Shown here piece after piece: positions 44,507-52,799 of a stretch of 64,000 bases of DNA. The first letter of the stretch is position 1. Every line of letters starts with the position of its first letter. The stretch is taken from assembly GCF_002162375.1 (NCBI RefSeq), contig NZ_CP021425.1:4543001-4607000 (forward strand), in the 5' to 3' direction. The notes under the pieces were generated by a model. That model worked only from the letters and a program-made list of their open reading frames with translations, was not told the origin of the DNA and did no database searches. The position numbers were made by a program, and so were the translations under genes. The DNA is from Oleiphilus messinensis. GTDB taxonomy: Bacteria > Pseudomonadota > Gammaproteobacteria > Pseudomonadales > Oleiphilaceae.

Positions 44507-45283
44507 TTATGAACCAGTAAATCGTACGGAACATTTAATTCCGGAGGGAAGCTGTAACTCATCGTTACGCAATTTCAGCCGGACACCGAAGGTCGAACTG
44601 GCGGCATCCATGACCGAGTCAACGACTTCCACCTCCGCAGTGTAACGCCCACCAATAGGATCCTGAGGGATAATCTCGGCTGTCATGCCTTTTTTAATTT
44701 GACCGAATTGAGCCAACGGCAGTATTGTTTCGATATTCAACACATCCGTCTGAGCCAACACCAGTAAGGGCGTCTGTTCATTAATATACTCGCCGCGAGC
44801 CACCAGACGACGCATAATCACGCCGGATACCGGACTGTTGATGACGCGCTGATCCAGAAAAATCTGTCGCCGGTCACGCTCGAATCGGGCCAACTCCATT
44901 TCCATGCGCACTTTTTCCAGCTCTTCTTCCGATGTGAGAGACTGAGCCTTCAAGGTTTCCTGTCGAATAAACCGACGCTCCGCAACATCATAACGCGCCT
45001 GGGCGAGATCCAGATCAACCCGTTCAACATCACTGACCAAGCGTACCAGGGTTTGCCCTTCCCGCACTTCCCAACCACGGTCGACCAGCATCTCTTCGAC
45101 AATCCCCATTACCGGGCTGCCGACCTGGATAATTTGCCGAGGCTTGATAATGCCGATAAAATCTTCAGCATGAGCGTTCAGACTGGCGAAGAAAGTAAAC
45201 GCCAGCATCAAACCCCGCGCTAAAAACCCGACCCACCGGGCGATATTCCCGAAAATAGTCAACTGACTAAACCGAAGCGACAT
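44507..45283 (-). CDS. HlyD-type periplasmic adaptor (membrane fusion protein)
   Basis: About 258 residues from the ATG at 45281-45283, preferred because GAGGG lies six bases upstream; an ATG five codons earlier also opens the frame. The N-terminal hydrophobic segment ends ASLNAHAED, like a long signal peptide. Two half-lipoyl motifs (IQVGSPVMGIVEEMLVDRGW and INSPVSGVIMRRLVARGEYI) flank a short coiled coil (about 85-145), and a beta-barrel domain follows. It is shorter than HlyD (about 480) and resembles the small RND-type adaptors. It sits 112 bases downstream of the SecA-like gene and has no pump gene beside it, so its partner is probably one of the neighbouring fusion proteins or lies elsewhere. 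Confidence 0.88.
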   Translation of the reverse strand: MSLRFSQLTIFGNIARWVGFLARGLMLAFTFFASLNAHAEDFIGIIKPRQIIQVGSPVMGIVEEMLVDRGWEVREGQTLVRLVSDVERVDLDLAQARYDVAERRFIRQETLKAQSLTSEEELEKVRMEMELARFERDRRQIFLDQRVINSPVSGVIMRRLVARGEYINEQTPLLVLAQTDVLNIETILPLAQFGQIKKGMTAEIIPQDPIGGRYTAEVEVVDSVMDAASSTFGVRLKLRNDELQLPSGIKCSVRFTGS

Positions 45284-45394
45284 CAGCAGCCCTCTCATTC
45301 AACGTTCAATAAAACATTTATTCGTTTTCAGCCAGAAACAAGTTAACGACCTGATCCTGGCGCATATACTTTCAACTTGTGCGCTATTTTAGCG

Positions 45395-47395
45395 CTATTC
45401 TGCCCGACCACTGAATGCCAGTATCCGGTGTGTCTGCTTGTCCGACTCCATCACCTGTTTCCGGCGTTGCTCGTGCTTCGCTTCAATCCGTTTTTGACTG
45501 AGCGCAAAGTGATAACGGGCCAGCAATTGCCCCCACAGGCTACGACCATCCCAGAGTCTGGACAATAGCCACCCTAAAATAACAGAACCGTGCTTACACA
45601 CAATTTCGTCATCCAGCGCCAAAAACGCTTCAACTCGACCCGGATCCCCCTGACGGGCACAGCGACCATACAGCTGCCGATCCACACGACGTGATTCATG
45701 ACGCTCGGTTGCCACGACGGTTAAGCCACCCAATTCAAGAGCCGCTTCGGCGATTTTTATGTCCGTTCCTCGCCCCGCCATATTCGTGGCCACGGTAATC
45801 TGACCGGGTTGTCCTGCTCTGGCGATGATTGCAGCCTCTTCCTGATCATTCAACGCATTCAAGACCTGGTGGGGCAAATTGCCTTCTGCGAGCAAACCGC
45901 TTAAAAAATTAGAGGTTTCAACACTTTTGACACCCAGCAATACCGGCTGCCCTTGACCGTGCAGCATCGCGACCCGCTCAACCACTTGCAGCCATTTCTC
46001 CCGCGCTGAGCGAGTATAGCGAACGGGCTCAAAAAGGCGTTTAGAGGGCTGTGCAGGCGGAATTCTCACCACTTCCAGGCCATAAATACGACGCAACTCC
46101 GGCTTGATTTCCTCTGCGGTACCGGTCATTCCTGCCAGATTGATGTAACGCTGAAAAAATCGTTGGTAGCTGATTCGTGCTGCCGTTTCACGGGACGCAG
46201 TTAACTCACAACCTTCTTTGAGCTCTATCAACTGCTGCAACCCGGCTTCCCAGGCCCGCCCTTCCATGACTCTGCCGGTATTTTCATCGACAATATTGAT
46301 CTTGCCTTCAGCAACAAGATAATGACGATTACGAATAAAAAGATGCCGGGCACGTAGCGCCTGCAACACCAGCTCATCCCGCGGAATGCAATTACGCCAA
46401 AGCCCACCAGACTTTTCACCCAACGCCTGAAGCCGGGCCTTGCCACTGGACAATAAATCGATAGTGCGCTCCCGTTCGGAGACGCAGTAATCGCGGTTTA
46501 CATCCAGCGCATCTGCAAGCTGCAGGGCTGTAGCATAAATCCGGTCATTTCCGGCACGACCTCGCTGGGATGAAATAATTAACGGAGTCAACGCTTCATC
46601 AACCAGCACGCTATCAGCCTCATCGATGATGGCGAACGATAATCCGTTCAGCAGCAATCCGGAGTCCGGGCCTTGCTCTCTGGCACAATATAGCGGCGAC
46701 AATTGTTGTCGTAACCCATCTGGCGCGGCACCGGTCTGCAAACGATCGCGTAGATAGTCAAACGCGACTTGCTTGTTGGTACAGTACACCACTTCGGCAC
46801 GATATGCCGTACGCTTTTCATCTTCATTCATGGTATCCAGCACCACGGAAACCCTTAACCCCAGCGCCTGATAAAGGGGGGCAAACTGTTCCGCATCGCG
46901 CCGGGCCAGATATTCGTTAACGGTGATCACATGCACCGAAACACCACTGACAGCCGCGGCACAGGCCGTTAATGTGGCGCAAAGGCTTTTGCCCTGCCCG
47001 GTATCCATCTCCGCGATGACCCCGTGCATCATCGCCCACGCGCCCGCTAATTGATGTGGGTAATGACGCATACCGATTTTTACGCCTGAAACCTCACGCA
47101 CAATGGCAAACACCTCCGCCAGTGTTTGATTACAATAACCGGCTTTACGGATCTCATAGCGTAACGTCTCGAGGCGGGCAAGATACGCCTCAGCAGTCTC
47201 AGCACTCAGCTGTGAACTAAACCGATCAACCAATGCCAGGAACTGCTGTCGACGTTTCACAGATGTCGCACGCTGCTGTTTGCGTGCATGAACATACCGG
47301 TTAACGCGGGTATCAAATGGGTCAGTGGCAGATTCTGGTTTCCCGGGGTATGCACCAAAAGGAACCTGGAAGGGAATCCGGATCAGGCTAGACAC
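45395..47395 (-). CDS. truncated SecA-like ATPase
   Basis: About 666 residues from a GTG at 47393-47395, preceded by GGAGG six bases upstream and overlapping the stop of the M50/HlyD gene by eight bases. SecA signatures are present in order: FAIVREVSGVKIGMRHYPHQ, Walker A DTGQGKS (131-137), HVITVNEYLARRDAE, YCTNKQVAFDYLRD, the Walker B form IIDEADSVLVDEALTPLIIS, NLAGMTGTA, TNMAGRGTDI and YGRCARQGDPG. Housekeeping SecA is about 900 residues. This protein ends just after the second nucleotide-binding fold, so the scaffold and wing parts with the two-helix finger, and the zinc tail, are missing. The ATPase motor is complete. It probably drives or regulates export of the giant protein (inference). 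Confidence 0.9.
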   Translation of the reverse strand: MSSLIRIPFQVPFGAYPGKPESATDPFDTRVNRYVHARKQQRATSVKRRQQFLALVDRFSSQLSAETAEAYLARLETLRYEIRKAGYCNQTLAEVFAIVREVSGVKIGMRHYPHQLAGAWAMMHGVIAEMDTGQGKSLCATLTACAAAVSGVSVHVITVNEYLARRDAEQFAPLYQALGLRVSVVLDTMNEDEKRTAYRAEVVYCTNKQVAFDYLRDRLQTGAAPDGLRQQLSPLYCAREQGPDSGLLLNGLSFAIIDEADSVLVDEALTPLIISSQRGRAGNDRIYATALQLADALDVNRDYCVSERERTIDLLSSGKARLQALGEKSGGLWRNCIPRDELVLQALRARHLFIRNRHYLVAEGKINIVDENTGRVMEGRAWEAGLQQLIELKEGCELTASRETAARISYQRFFQRYINLAGMTGTAEEIKPELRRIYGLEVVRIPPAQPSKRLFEPVRYTRSAREKWLQVVERVAMLHGQGQPVLLGVKSVETSNFLSGLLAEGNLPHQVLNALNDQEEAAIIARAGQPGQITVATNMAGRGTDIKIAEAALELGGLTVVATERHESRRVDRQLYGRCARQGDPGRVEAFLALDDEIVCKHGSVILGWLLSRLWDGRSLWGQLLARYHFALSQKRIEAKHEQRRKQVMESDKQTHRILAFSGRAE

Positions 47396-49550
47396 TGAAC
47401 TCCTCCAGGAGCAGCAGGCGGAGATCATGGAGCCATTGCCAAAGTACGGGTTGGCTGGAATGATAGAAGCGCAGATACACCCGTTGTTCATAGTGCCGGG
47501 GCACAACGCTTTCAGTCAGGGTAATATCGAATTCGAACCACTTTTCAAAGGCTGAAATTTGATCTCCCTGACGTGGATCAATGCCAATATCACCACCACC
47601 CAGTGTCCCCAGTACCGCACTTGGCAGCCGGTTCGACCCGCCCGGTACGGCACGGTCGATTACCCCCTCAAATACACTTCCAACATCGTGGGCAAAACGC
47701 AATTCGATCCGCTGAAGATCATCTCTTACCACCCCGATGTCCTGTTGCGGGACAACCGCACGCACTCGAGTGGGCTGGTCCGGGAGCACATAGCCAATTT
47801 CATCTCCCTTGCGGACAAACTTTCCCGGAAGATCCTGCACAAGCGGTACGACAAACCGCCCAGTCGCCGGACTAATGATCGTCAGATCAGCCATACGTTC
47901 TTGTGCCCGCTGCAAATCAGCCAAGGTTGCATCCAGATTTTTTTGCTTCAACGCAGCATCAACCGGGCTTTCCTGAATGGCCTGATAATACGCTACCTCC
48001 TGCTCCTGCCTACGGGCCTGCAACACATCGATATCCTTGCTCAAAAAAGGATCAGCACATTGAATCAGAGGGCGTCCTTGGCTCACCATTGAATCCGGCG
48101 CCTGTGTGATTTCTGATATCTGACAATCTGTACCCGCCCTGACAATTGCACTATCTGGCAACCAGACGACACCCTGGGCATTCGTCCAGCGGGGTACAGG
48201 CACAAGACACAGCATTACAAAGCCAATCGAGACCACAGATATCACCGCCGCCCAGGGCCGCACACGGCCATTACCTTGAGCGGGTTTGCGGATTATCATG
48301 AATCTCAAGCCCTTGAGCACGGGCAAAACAAACATTGCTGACAACGTCCACAATGCCAACACGACCCCGACGATAAAAAATTCCTTGGCGATAAATAACG
48401 CAATGGCAACGGATAAAAAAGCCCGATAGACAAAGGATGATATGCTGTAAAAGATAAACCAGCGTCGCTCGCCAGGAGCCCGCACCGGTGATACGACCCG
48501 CTTCATTCCTAAAATGTACTTTTGCAACCCGTAGGTAAAATAACGATTGGCCCGAACAAATAAATTAGGTATCTGGATCCCGTCAACCAACATGTAATAG
48601 CCATCAAATCGCAATAAGGGGTTGGCGTTGAACAATAACGTCGATACACCGGCAATCAGCATAACGTTGTACGCAATACTTTTGCCCACGCCTTCGGGCG
48701 CATCAAGCCAATAAAATAGCGCTATAACGGCAATCAGCACTTCCACCATCATACCCGCTGCGCCGACAATCAAGCGCTTGAACGGCTCCCGAAATGCTGA
48801 AGCGGCACTGGCATCCACATAAGGCACTGGCATAAAAACCAGTAACATGATGCCCATTTCATGAACCTCCCCTCCCCAGGCTTTGACGGCCAATGCATGC
48901 CCAAGCTCATGCAGGGCCTTGATGAGGGGAAACAGCACCGCAAGCAACAAAAGATTACCGGGACTGAGCACTTCAGCACTGATATTTTCAGTCAGCACTG
49001 ACCAGTGGATACCAGCGGTTACCAGAGCCATCACCACCAGACACAACCAAATGAATATTCCTGCTTTACTGAATACGGGCCGGAACCAGGGCGCGAGAGG
49101 GGTCAGAATCCGATCAGGGTCGATCAAGGGTATTTTTATTGCGAGCGGACTTAATATCTTTTGACGCCATTTCTGGCGTTTCTCTTGCGCCAGTCTCGAT
49201 GTCATTTCTGCGATGTCCGGGGGTACGTCAGAAGCAAGCGCACCGGCAGCATGTAACTGCCCCAACAGATTAATCAAATCATCCTGGGAAGGCGCTTCAG
49301 CCCCCAATCCGGCAACCGCGGACTGCCAGATTTCATCGACCGACTTCTCGCCATTTAACTGATCCAGTACTTGATAGGCGGCGGGCGTAAAGCGATGAAA
49401 CTTGCCGGTGATATGATTTTGCAACACATACCAGATCTGATCCCGGTAGACATGGCGATGGATATCAATGTGCCCTTTTAAACGGGGCTTTAACTCTGCG
49501 ACCCGATACCAGTGGGGACTGAATAACGACGATACACTCACTAAGGCCAC
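47388..49550 (-). CDS. PqqD-like / M50 zinc protease / HlyD-type fusion protein
   Basis: About 720 residues from a GTG at 49550; a second GTG three codons later, overlapping the previous stop (TAGTG), is equally possible. Parts in order: a soluble N-terminal domain (about 10-100) with LKGHIDIHRHVYRDQIWYVL and a PqqD-like winged-helix pattern; membrane helices; the M50 zinc motif HELGH (about 214-218); the third-ligand motif NPLLRFDGYYM (about 315); more helices to about 440; then a lipoyl/HlyD-type periplasmic part with a coiled coil (about 510-570) and beta-barrel. Similar fusions occur beside peptide and giant-protein exporters. The PqqD-like part could bind a substrate leader and the protease could cut it (inference). 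It overlaps both neighbouring genes. Confidence 0.88.
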   Translation of the reverse strand: MALVSVSSLFSPHWYRVAELKPRLKGHIDIHRHVYRDQIWYVLQNHITGKFHRFTPAAYQVLDQLNGEKSVDEIWQSAVAGLGAEAPSQDDLINLLGQLHAAGALASDVPPDIAEMTSRLAQEKRQKWRQKILSPLAIKIPLIDPDRILTPLAPWFRPVFSKAGIFIWLCLVVMALVTAGIHWSVLTENISAEVLSPGNLLLLAVLFPLIKALHELGHALAVKAWGGEVHEMGIMLLVFMPVPYVDASAASAFREPFKRLIVGAAGMMVEVLIAVIALFYWLDAPEGVGKSIAYNVMLIAGVSTLLFNANPLLRFDGYYMLVDGIQIPNLFVRANRYFTYGLQKYILGMKRVVSPVRAPGERRWFIFYSISSFVYRAFLSVAIALFIAKEFFIVGVVLALWTLSAMFVLPVLKGLRFMIIRKPAQGNGRVRPWAAVISVVSIGFVMLCLVPVPRWTNAQGVVWLPDSAIVRAGTDCQISEITQAPDSMVSQGRPLIQCADPFLSKDIDVLQARRQEQEVAYYQAIQESPVDAALKQKNLDATLADLQRAQERMADLTIISPATGRFVVPLVQDLPGKFVRKGDEIGYVLPDQPTRVRAVVPQQDIGVVRDDLQRIELRFAHDVGSVFEGVIDRAVPGGSNRLPSAVLGTLGGGDIGIDPRQGDQISAFEKWFEFDITLTESVVPRHYEQRVYLRFYHSSQPVLWQWLHDLRLLLLEEFSV

Positions 49551-51448
49551 CAGCGCCAGAACCAGAGCGTCAGCCAGTCACTCAACCCATGGGTCCAGAT
49601 CCACCAGAGTTTACGCTCACCCACCTGCACTTTTGCGGTACCCTGCATCCCGGGACGTAATTGCTGACCCGGGTTCAATATTCGCGCTTCAACCCGGAAA
49701 CGGGTTGCGCCTTGATCAGCTTTTGCTACCGGGGTCACTTTCTCGACAACAAATTCATATGCCTCATCATTCAAGGCTGCCAGAATGACCTGCCCCTGCT
49801 GATTAATAGCAAGCTCATCGATATCATTTTCGGGGACCGCGAGTATCAAGCGGTAATCCCCCAGTTGAGCGATCCGCATCAAACTATCCCCACGGCTTAC
49901 GGGTGCCCCGAGACTTTGAGATAAGTCCCCTGAAACCACTACACCGTCGAAAGGTGCTTTGGCTTCGGTACGCGAAAGCTGTTCCGCAATCAATTGCAAT
50001 TGCGCTTGAGCCTGTTCCAGTTGGCCATTCAAAATCCCCGCCTGGGCAAAATCACCTTCGACCATTGCCGCCAGATGCTGTTGTTCGACCTGTGTTTTTT
50101 TGTAAACCCATTTCTGCTGCTCAAGCTCTAAATCCCGATTATCCAGCGAGAACAAAACATCTCCGGTTTTGACCTCATCTCCAGGTTTAACATGGCTGGA
50201 GGCAATAAAACCATCAATGGGTGAACTGATATAACGCTGTGTCCATCCTTCCAGCGTGGCATCGGCAGCCACTCGATATTCAGTGGTGAATAAGGCAAAA
50301 AACAGAGTGAGAGCGGTGACAGCCACGGTCGCCAATTTGGTACGGTAAAATCCGGCTCCAAGCCATCGCTGAGCGAGACCATTCGCAGACCGTATCAACT
50401 TGCGGCCAATCCATTGTTCTTCTTGCTCCCGCAACTTGAGCAGAGGCCCCAAAAGAAGACCGATTTGCTCACAGAGGGCCAGTTTATGGTCATCAAAGAA
50501 ATCTGGATCAGCATGTTCCAGCGTCACCGCACCAATAATCTGTGGCGAACCATCCATCATTCCTTTACTGCTTTTGGGGCGGGGCGTTAACGTTGTAGAA
50601 AGCAGTACGGTTGCCACCGAACCGGAACCGGAATGCTCCTTGAGCAAGCGATGAGACCGGGATATCTCCCGTTCCTCTGCGACTCGCGGGTAGCGGACAC
50701 GGCACTTTTGATCAACCGCTTCATCCATTGCATTGCCCAGAAGCCGAACCACGTTGGTTCGCTTGTCGAACTCCACATCATGGGAAATGGCAATGACCTG
50801 ACAGCGACGCCCTTTAGACAAGCCTAAAGCCACACGATCACAACCGAGACTGGAAGCCCATTCAGTCACCAGCGCAAGCGCTGCAGAGTTTAAATCGGGG
50901 TGTTCCAGGCTGAGGCTGGCCAGACTGAAAGCAGAGGTGAGTCGATGGTGCAGCGCTTCCCGTCGCCGCCGGTCTTCAATACGAAAATAGTTCTCAAACC
51001 AGACGGCCCCCCACTGTATATGGCGGATAACGGTGGTCACTTCAGCCTGGGAGATGACAGGTAGCGACAATGCGACGACACCCGTCAGTTCATCATCAAT
51101 AACAAGTGGATAGCCAACCTGCAATTCCGAAGAAGTCGGCGCCAGAATAACGGTTTTACGTTCCCGCAGCGCCTCTTCTGCCACGTTCGAGAGACGGGCT
51201 CCTGCGCCATTGCTACCTGCAGACCATTGCGCGACAGGTTTGTATGCCTCTTCCAGCCGCAAAACAACACATGCAGCCTCGAGTTGCTGAATCCGGCAAC
51301 TTAACAAGCCCAGCCAGTTCTCCGAAAACTCCCGGATATCACCGATGCTGTCTCCGCCAAACCGCTGCCATATTGCCTCTTCACGGGAGAAAATCGAGCT
51401 GACTGTGGACGCACCGGGTTTTACCTCAACAGACTTGTGTGCATCCAT
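49541..51448 (-). CDS. GAF-domain / HlyD-type adaptor fusion
   Basis: About 635 residues; GGAG lies nine bases before the ATG at 51448. The cytoplasmic N-terminal half contains a GAF-like sensor (about 175-330, with LGCDRVALGLSKGRRCQVIA and a conserved Phe/Asp pattern). One membrane helix (about 380-398) leads into a periplasmic adaptor part. This has the lipoyl motif ISSPIDGFIASSHVKPGDEV, a coiled coil (about 440-500), the second lipoyl half AKAPFDGVVVSGDLSQSLG, and a beta-barrel ending in a Trp-rich tail. Putting a cytoplasmic GAF sensor on an export adaptor suggests gating by a small ligand such as a cyclic nucleotide (inference). It overlaps the M50/HlyD gene by 10 bases. Confidence 0.88.
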   Translation of the reverse strand: MDAHKSVEVKPGASTVSSIFSREEAIWQRFGGDSIGDIREFSENWLGLLSCRIQQLEAACVVLRLEEAYKPVAQWSAGSNGAGARLSNVAEEALRERKTVILAPTSSELQVGYPLVIDDELTGVVALSLPVISQAEVTTVIRHIQWGAVWFENYFRIEDRRRREALHHRLTSAFSLASLSLEHPDLNSAALALVTEWASSLGCDRVALGLSKGRRCQVIAISHDVEFDKRTNVVRLLGNAMDEAVDQKCRVRYPRVAEEREISRSHRLLKEHSGSGSVATVLLSTTLTPRPKSSKGMMDGSPQIIGAVTLEHADPDFFDDHKLALCEQIGLLLGPLLKLREQEEQWIGRKLIRSANGLAQRWLGAGFYRTKLATVAVTALTLFFALFTTEYRVAADATLEGWTQRYISSPIDGFIASSHVKPGDEVKTGDVLFSLDNRDLELEQQKWVYKKTQVEQQHLAAMVEGDFAQAGILNGQLEQAQAQLQLIAEQLSRTEAKAPFDGVVVSGDLSQSLGAPVSRGDSLMRIAQLGDYRLILAVPENDIDELAINQQGQVILAALNDEAYEFVVEKVTPVAKADQGATRFRVEARILNPGQQLRPGMQGTAKVQVGERKLWWIWTHGLSDWLTLWFWRWWP

Positions 51449-51503
51449 ACTCGATTACTCCAGAAACGACTAAATACAGCAATGCTCAACACCGCAAACG
51501 ATA

Positions 51504-52283
51504 TCAAACCGTTTCGGCAGTGGTTGACTCAGACTCAGTCTTTGTCAATGGTGCTGCGTTATCGGCCTGGGTCACTTTCGCCATGATTTCGCCAAAGCTT
51601 CGAATCGAATGCAGATGCAGATAAATCAGCTCTAGCCAATCATTGCGTACAAACTCTGCCAGTACTTCTGAAGGAAGCTGTTTCAACTTCGCCCGGTCAA
51701 TACCTCTGAATCCGGAGATCGTTTCTACACCCTGAGCCTGAGTGCCAAATCGGGCACTCATCGGCTGCAGCAATTCAAGCTCTACAAGGCGCTTGCAAAA
51801 AGCCTGGGTACGGTGATAGTGGGCCTGATACTCTTCCAAAAAGCCCAGCACATTCTTCAAATACTGCGTTTGTTCACCGTCCGCATCGAATAAACGCTCT
51901 CCTCGCCCTTCCTGATTGCAGCCAGCATAATTTTCATCGAGACAGAGTGTGAGTTTGTCGCCGTTTTCAGGGCTAGAGAAAACAAATGGGTAGCGACGGA
52001 TAAACGCAGGAATATAACGGGCATGCCAGCCTTGCTCAGTACTGAAATAACGGTTTTCATTTTCTTTGAAACCGAGAATAACGGCTGGCATGACCTGCTC
52101 GTCCGTACCGATAAATACAATAGTATATTCCGCCGCTGCGGCAGGGAACTCCACCAGCGTCAGTGGAGCAGAATTCACATCCTTGGCAAAGTTGAAATTG
52201 TCTAAAGGTTTTACGTAAAGCTCACGGTGTTTGGTTTTGTTCAATGGAGCTACGTTTTCATACATTAATAACTGCTTGGACAT
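51504..52283 (-). CDS. SapC-family protein
   Basis: About 259 residues from the ATG at 52281-52283, with GGGAAG upstream; the longer frame has no ribosome site. It starts MSKQLLMYENVAPLNKTKHR and contains YVKPLDNFNFAKDVNSAPLT, EFPAAAAEYTIVFIG and ARYIPAFIRRYPFVFSSPEN, the recognisable SapC (PF07277-like) pattern. No signal peptide is present, so it is cytoplasmic. SapC was first named beside the S-layer protein export genes of Campylobacter fetus, where its role is unclear. Its place 55 bases before the GAF/HlyD gene fits a part in surface-protein export. Confidence 0.9.
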   Translation of the reverse strand: MSKQLLMYENVAPLNKTKHRELYVKPLDNFNFAKDVNSAPLTLVEFPAAAAEYTIVFIGTDEQVMPAVILGFKENENRYFSTEQGWHARYIPAFIRRYPFVFSSPENGDKLTLCLDENYAGCNQEGRGERLFDADGEQTQYLKNVLGFLEEYQAHYHRTQAFCKRLVELELLQPMSARFGTQAQGVETISGFRGIDRAKLKQLPSEVLAEFVRNDWLELIYLHLHSIRSFGEIMAKVTQADNAAPLTKTESESTTAETV

Positions 52284-52467
52284 CTCAACTTCCCTTTGTG
52301 CTTGTGCGGCATCGCTAACAAAAACTTGCACCGCAAATTTGGCATGTGAATCGAATGGAACCCATTTCGAGGCGAAGTGTAGAGACCAAGTATTAAAGAT
52401 TTATTGCGATTCCGGATTGTCACCACCGGAATGTGAGCCTGCACACACCTGGGCATACCGGAAAGCA

Positions 52468-52629
52468 TCATGAAAATAAGAATACCAACGTCAGCGTCAA
52501 CCCGACTGACACTGGCAACGCGATCAAGCCAACCGCAGTTGGCAGCACCAGGTGCATTGGTGAAATCAGGCAAATAAATGTACAGAACATGATCAGCAAG
52601 AACATCAACGTAAATTTCACTATCACCAT
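52468..52629 (-). CDS. small membrane protein, 53 residues
   Basis: The frame starts MVIVKFTLMFLLIMFCTFIC and ends LTLVFLFS. AAAGGG lies about nine bases before the ATG. Two hydrophobic helices (about 4-22 and 28-50) with a short turn containing SPMH make up the whole protein. It is the first gene upstream of sapC on the same strand, 184 bases before it, and may be co-transcribed with the export cluster. No family is recognised. Confidence 0.6.
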   Translation of the reverse strand: MVIVKFTLMFLLIMFCTFICLISPMHLVLPTAVGLIALPVSVGLTLTLVFLFS

Positions 52630-52667
52630 ATTTGCAGCCCTTTATTTGCTTTTGGGTCAGAATACAA

Positions 52668-52696
52668 ATTAAAGCGACACATATGGTCGCTTTAAT
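52668..52696. promoter_or_regulatory. 11-bp perfect stem-loop in the divergent gap
   Basis: ATTAAAGCGAC and its exact complement flank a 7-base loop (ACATATG). It lies between the small membrane gene (minus) and the SWIM-protein gene (plus), which diverge. A terminator is unlikely here because both flanking genes start away from it, so a binding site or a leader structure is more likely. Confidence 0.45.
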
Positions 52697-52799
52697 CAAT
52701 AAAATACAAATTGTCGCTGATCAAGGCGTTTCAAGCCTGAACATTCGCTGTTAATATCAATGGCTTAAATTAACTCAAAATCGGAATACACTAACGGAA

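Noticed and set aside
44343-44534. 63-codon minus-strand frame at the end of the HlyD-type gene
   Set aside because: No ribosome site, and it overlaps the HlyD-type gene end in another frame.
47559-48092. 177-codon plus-strand frame opposite the M50/HlyD gene
   Set aside because: Shadow of the minus-strand gene, whose domains are clear and continuous through this interval.
52265-52699. 144-codon minus-strand frame overlapping sapC and the small membrane gene
   Set aside because: It is in a different frame from both better-supported genes and has no ribosome site.
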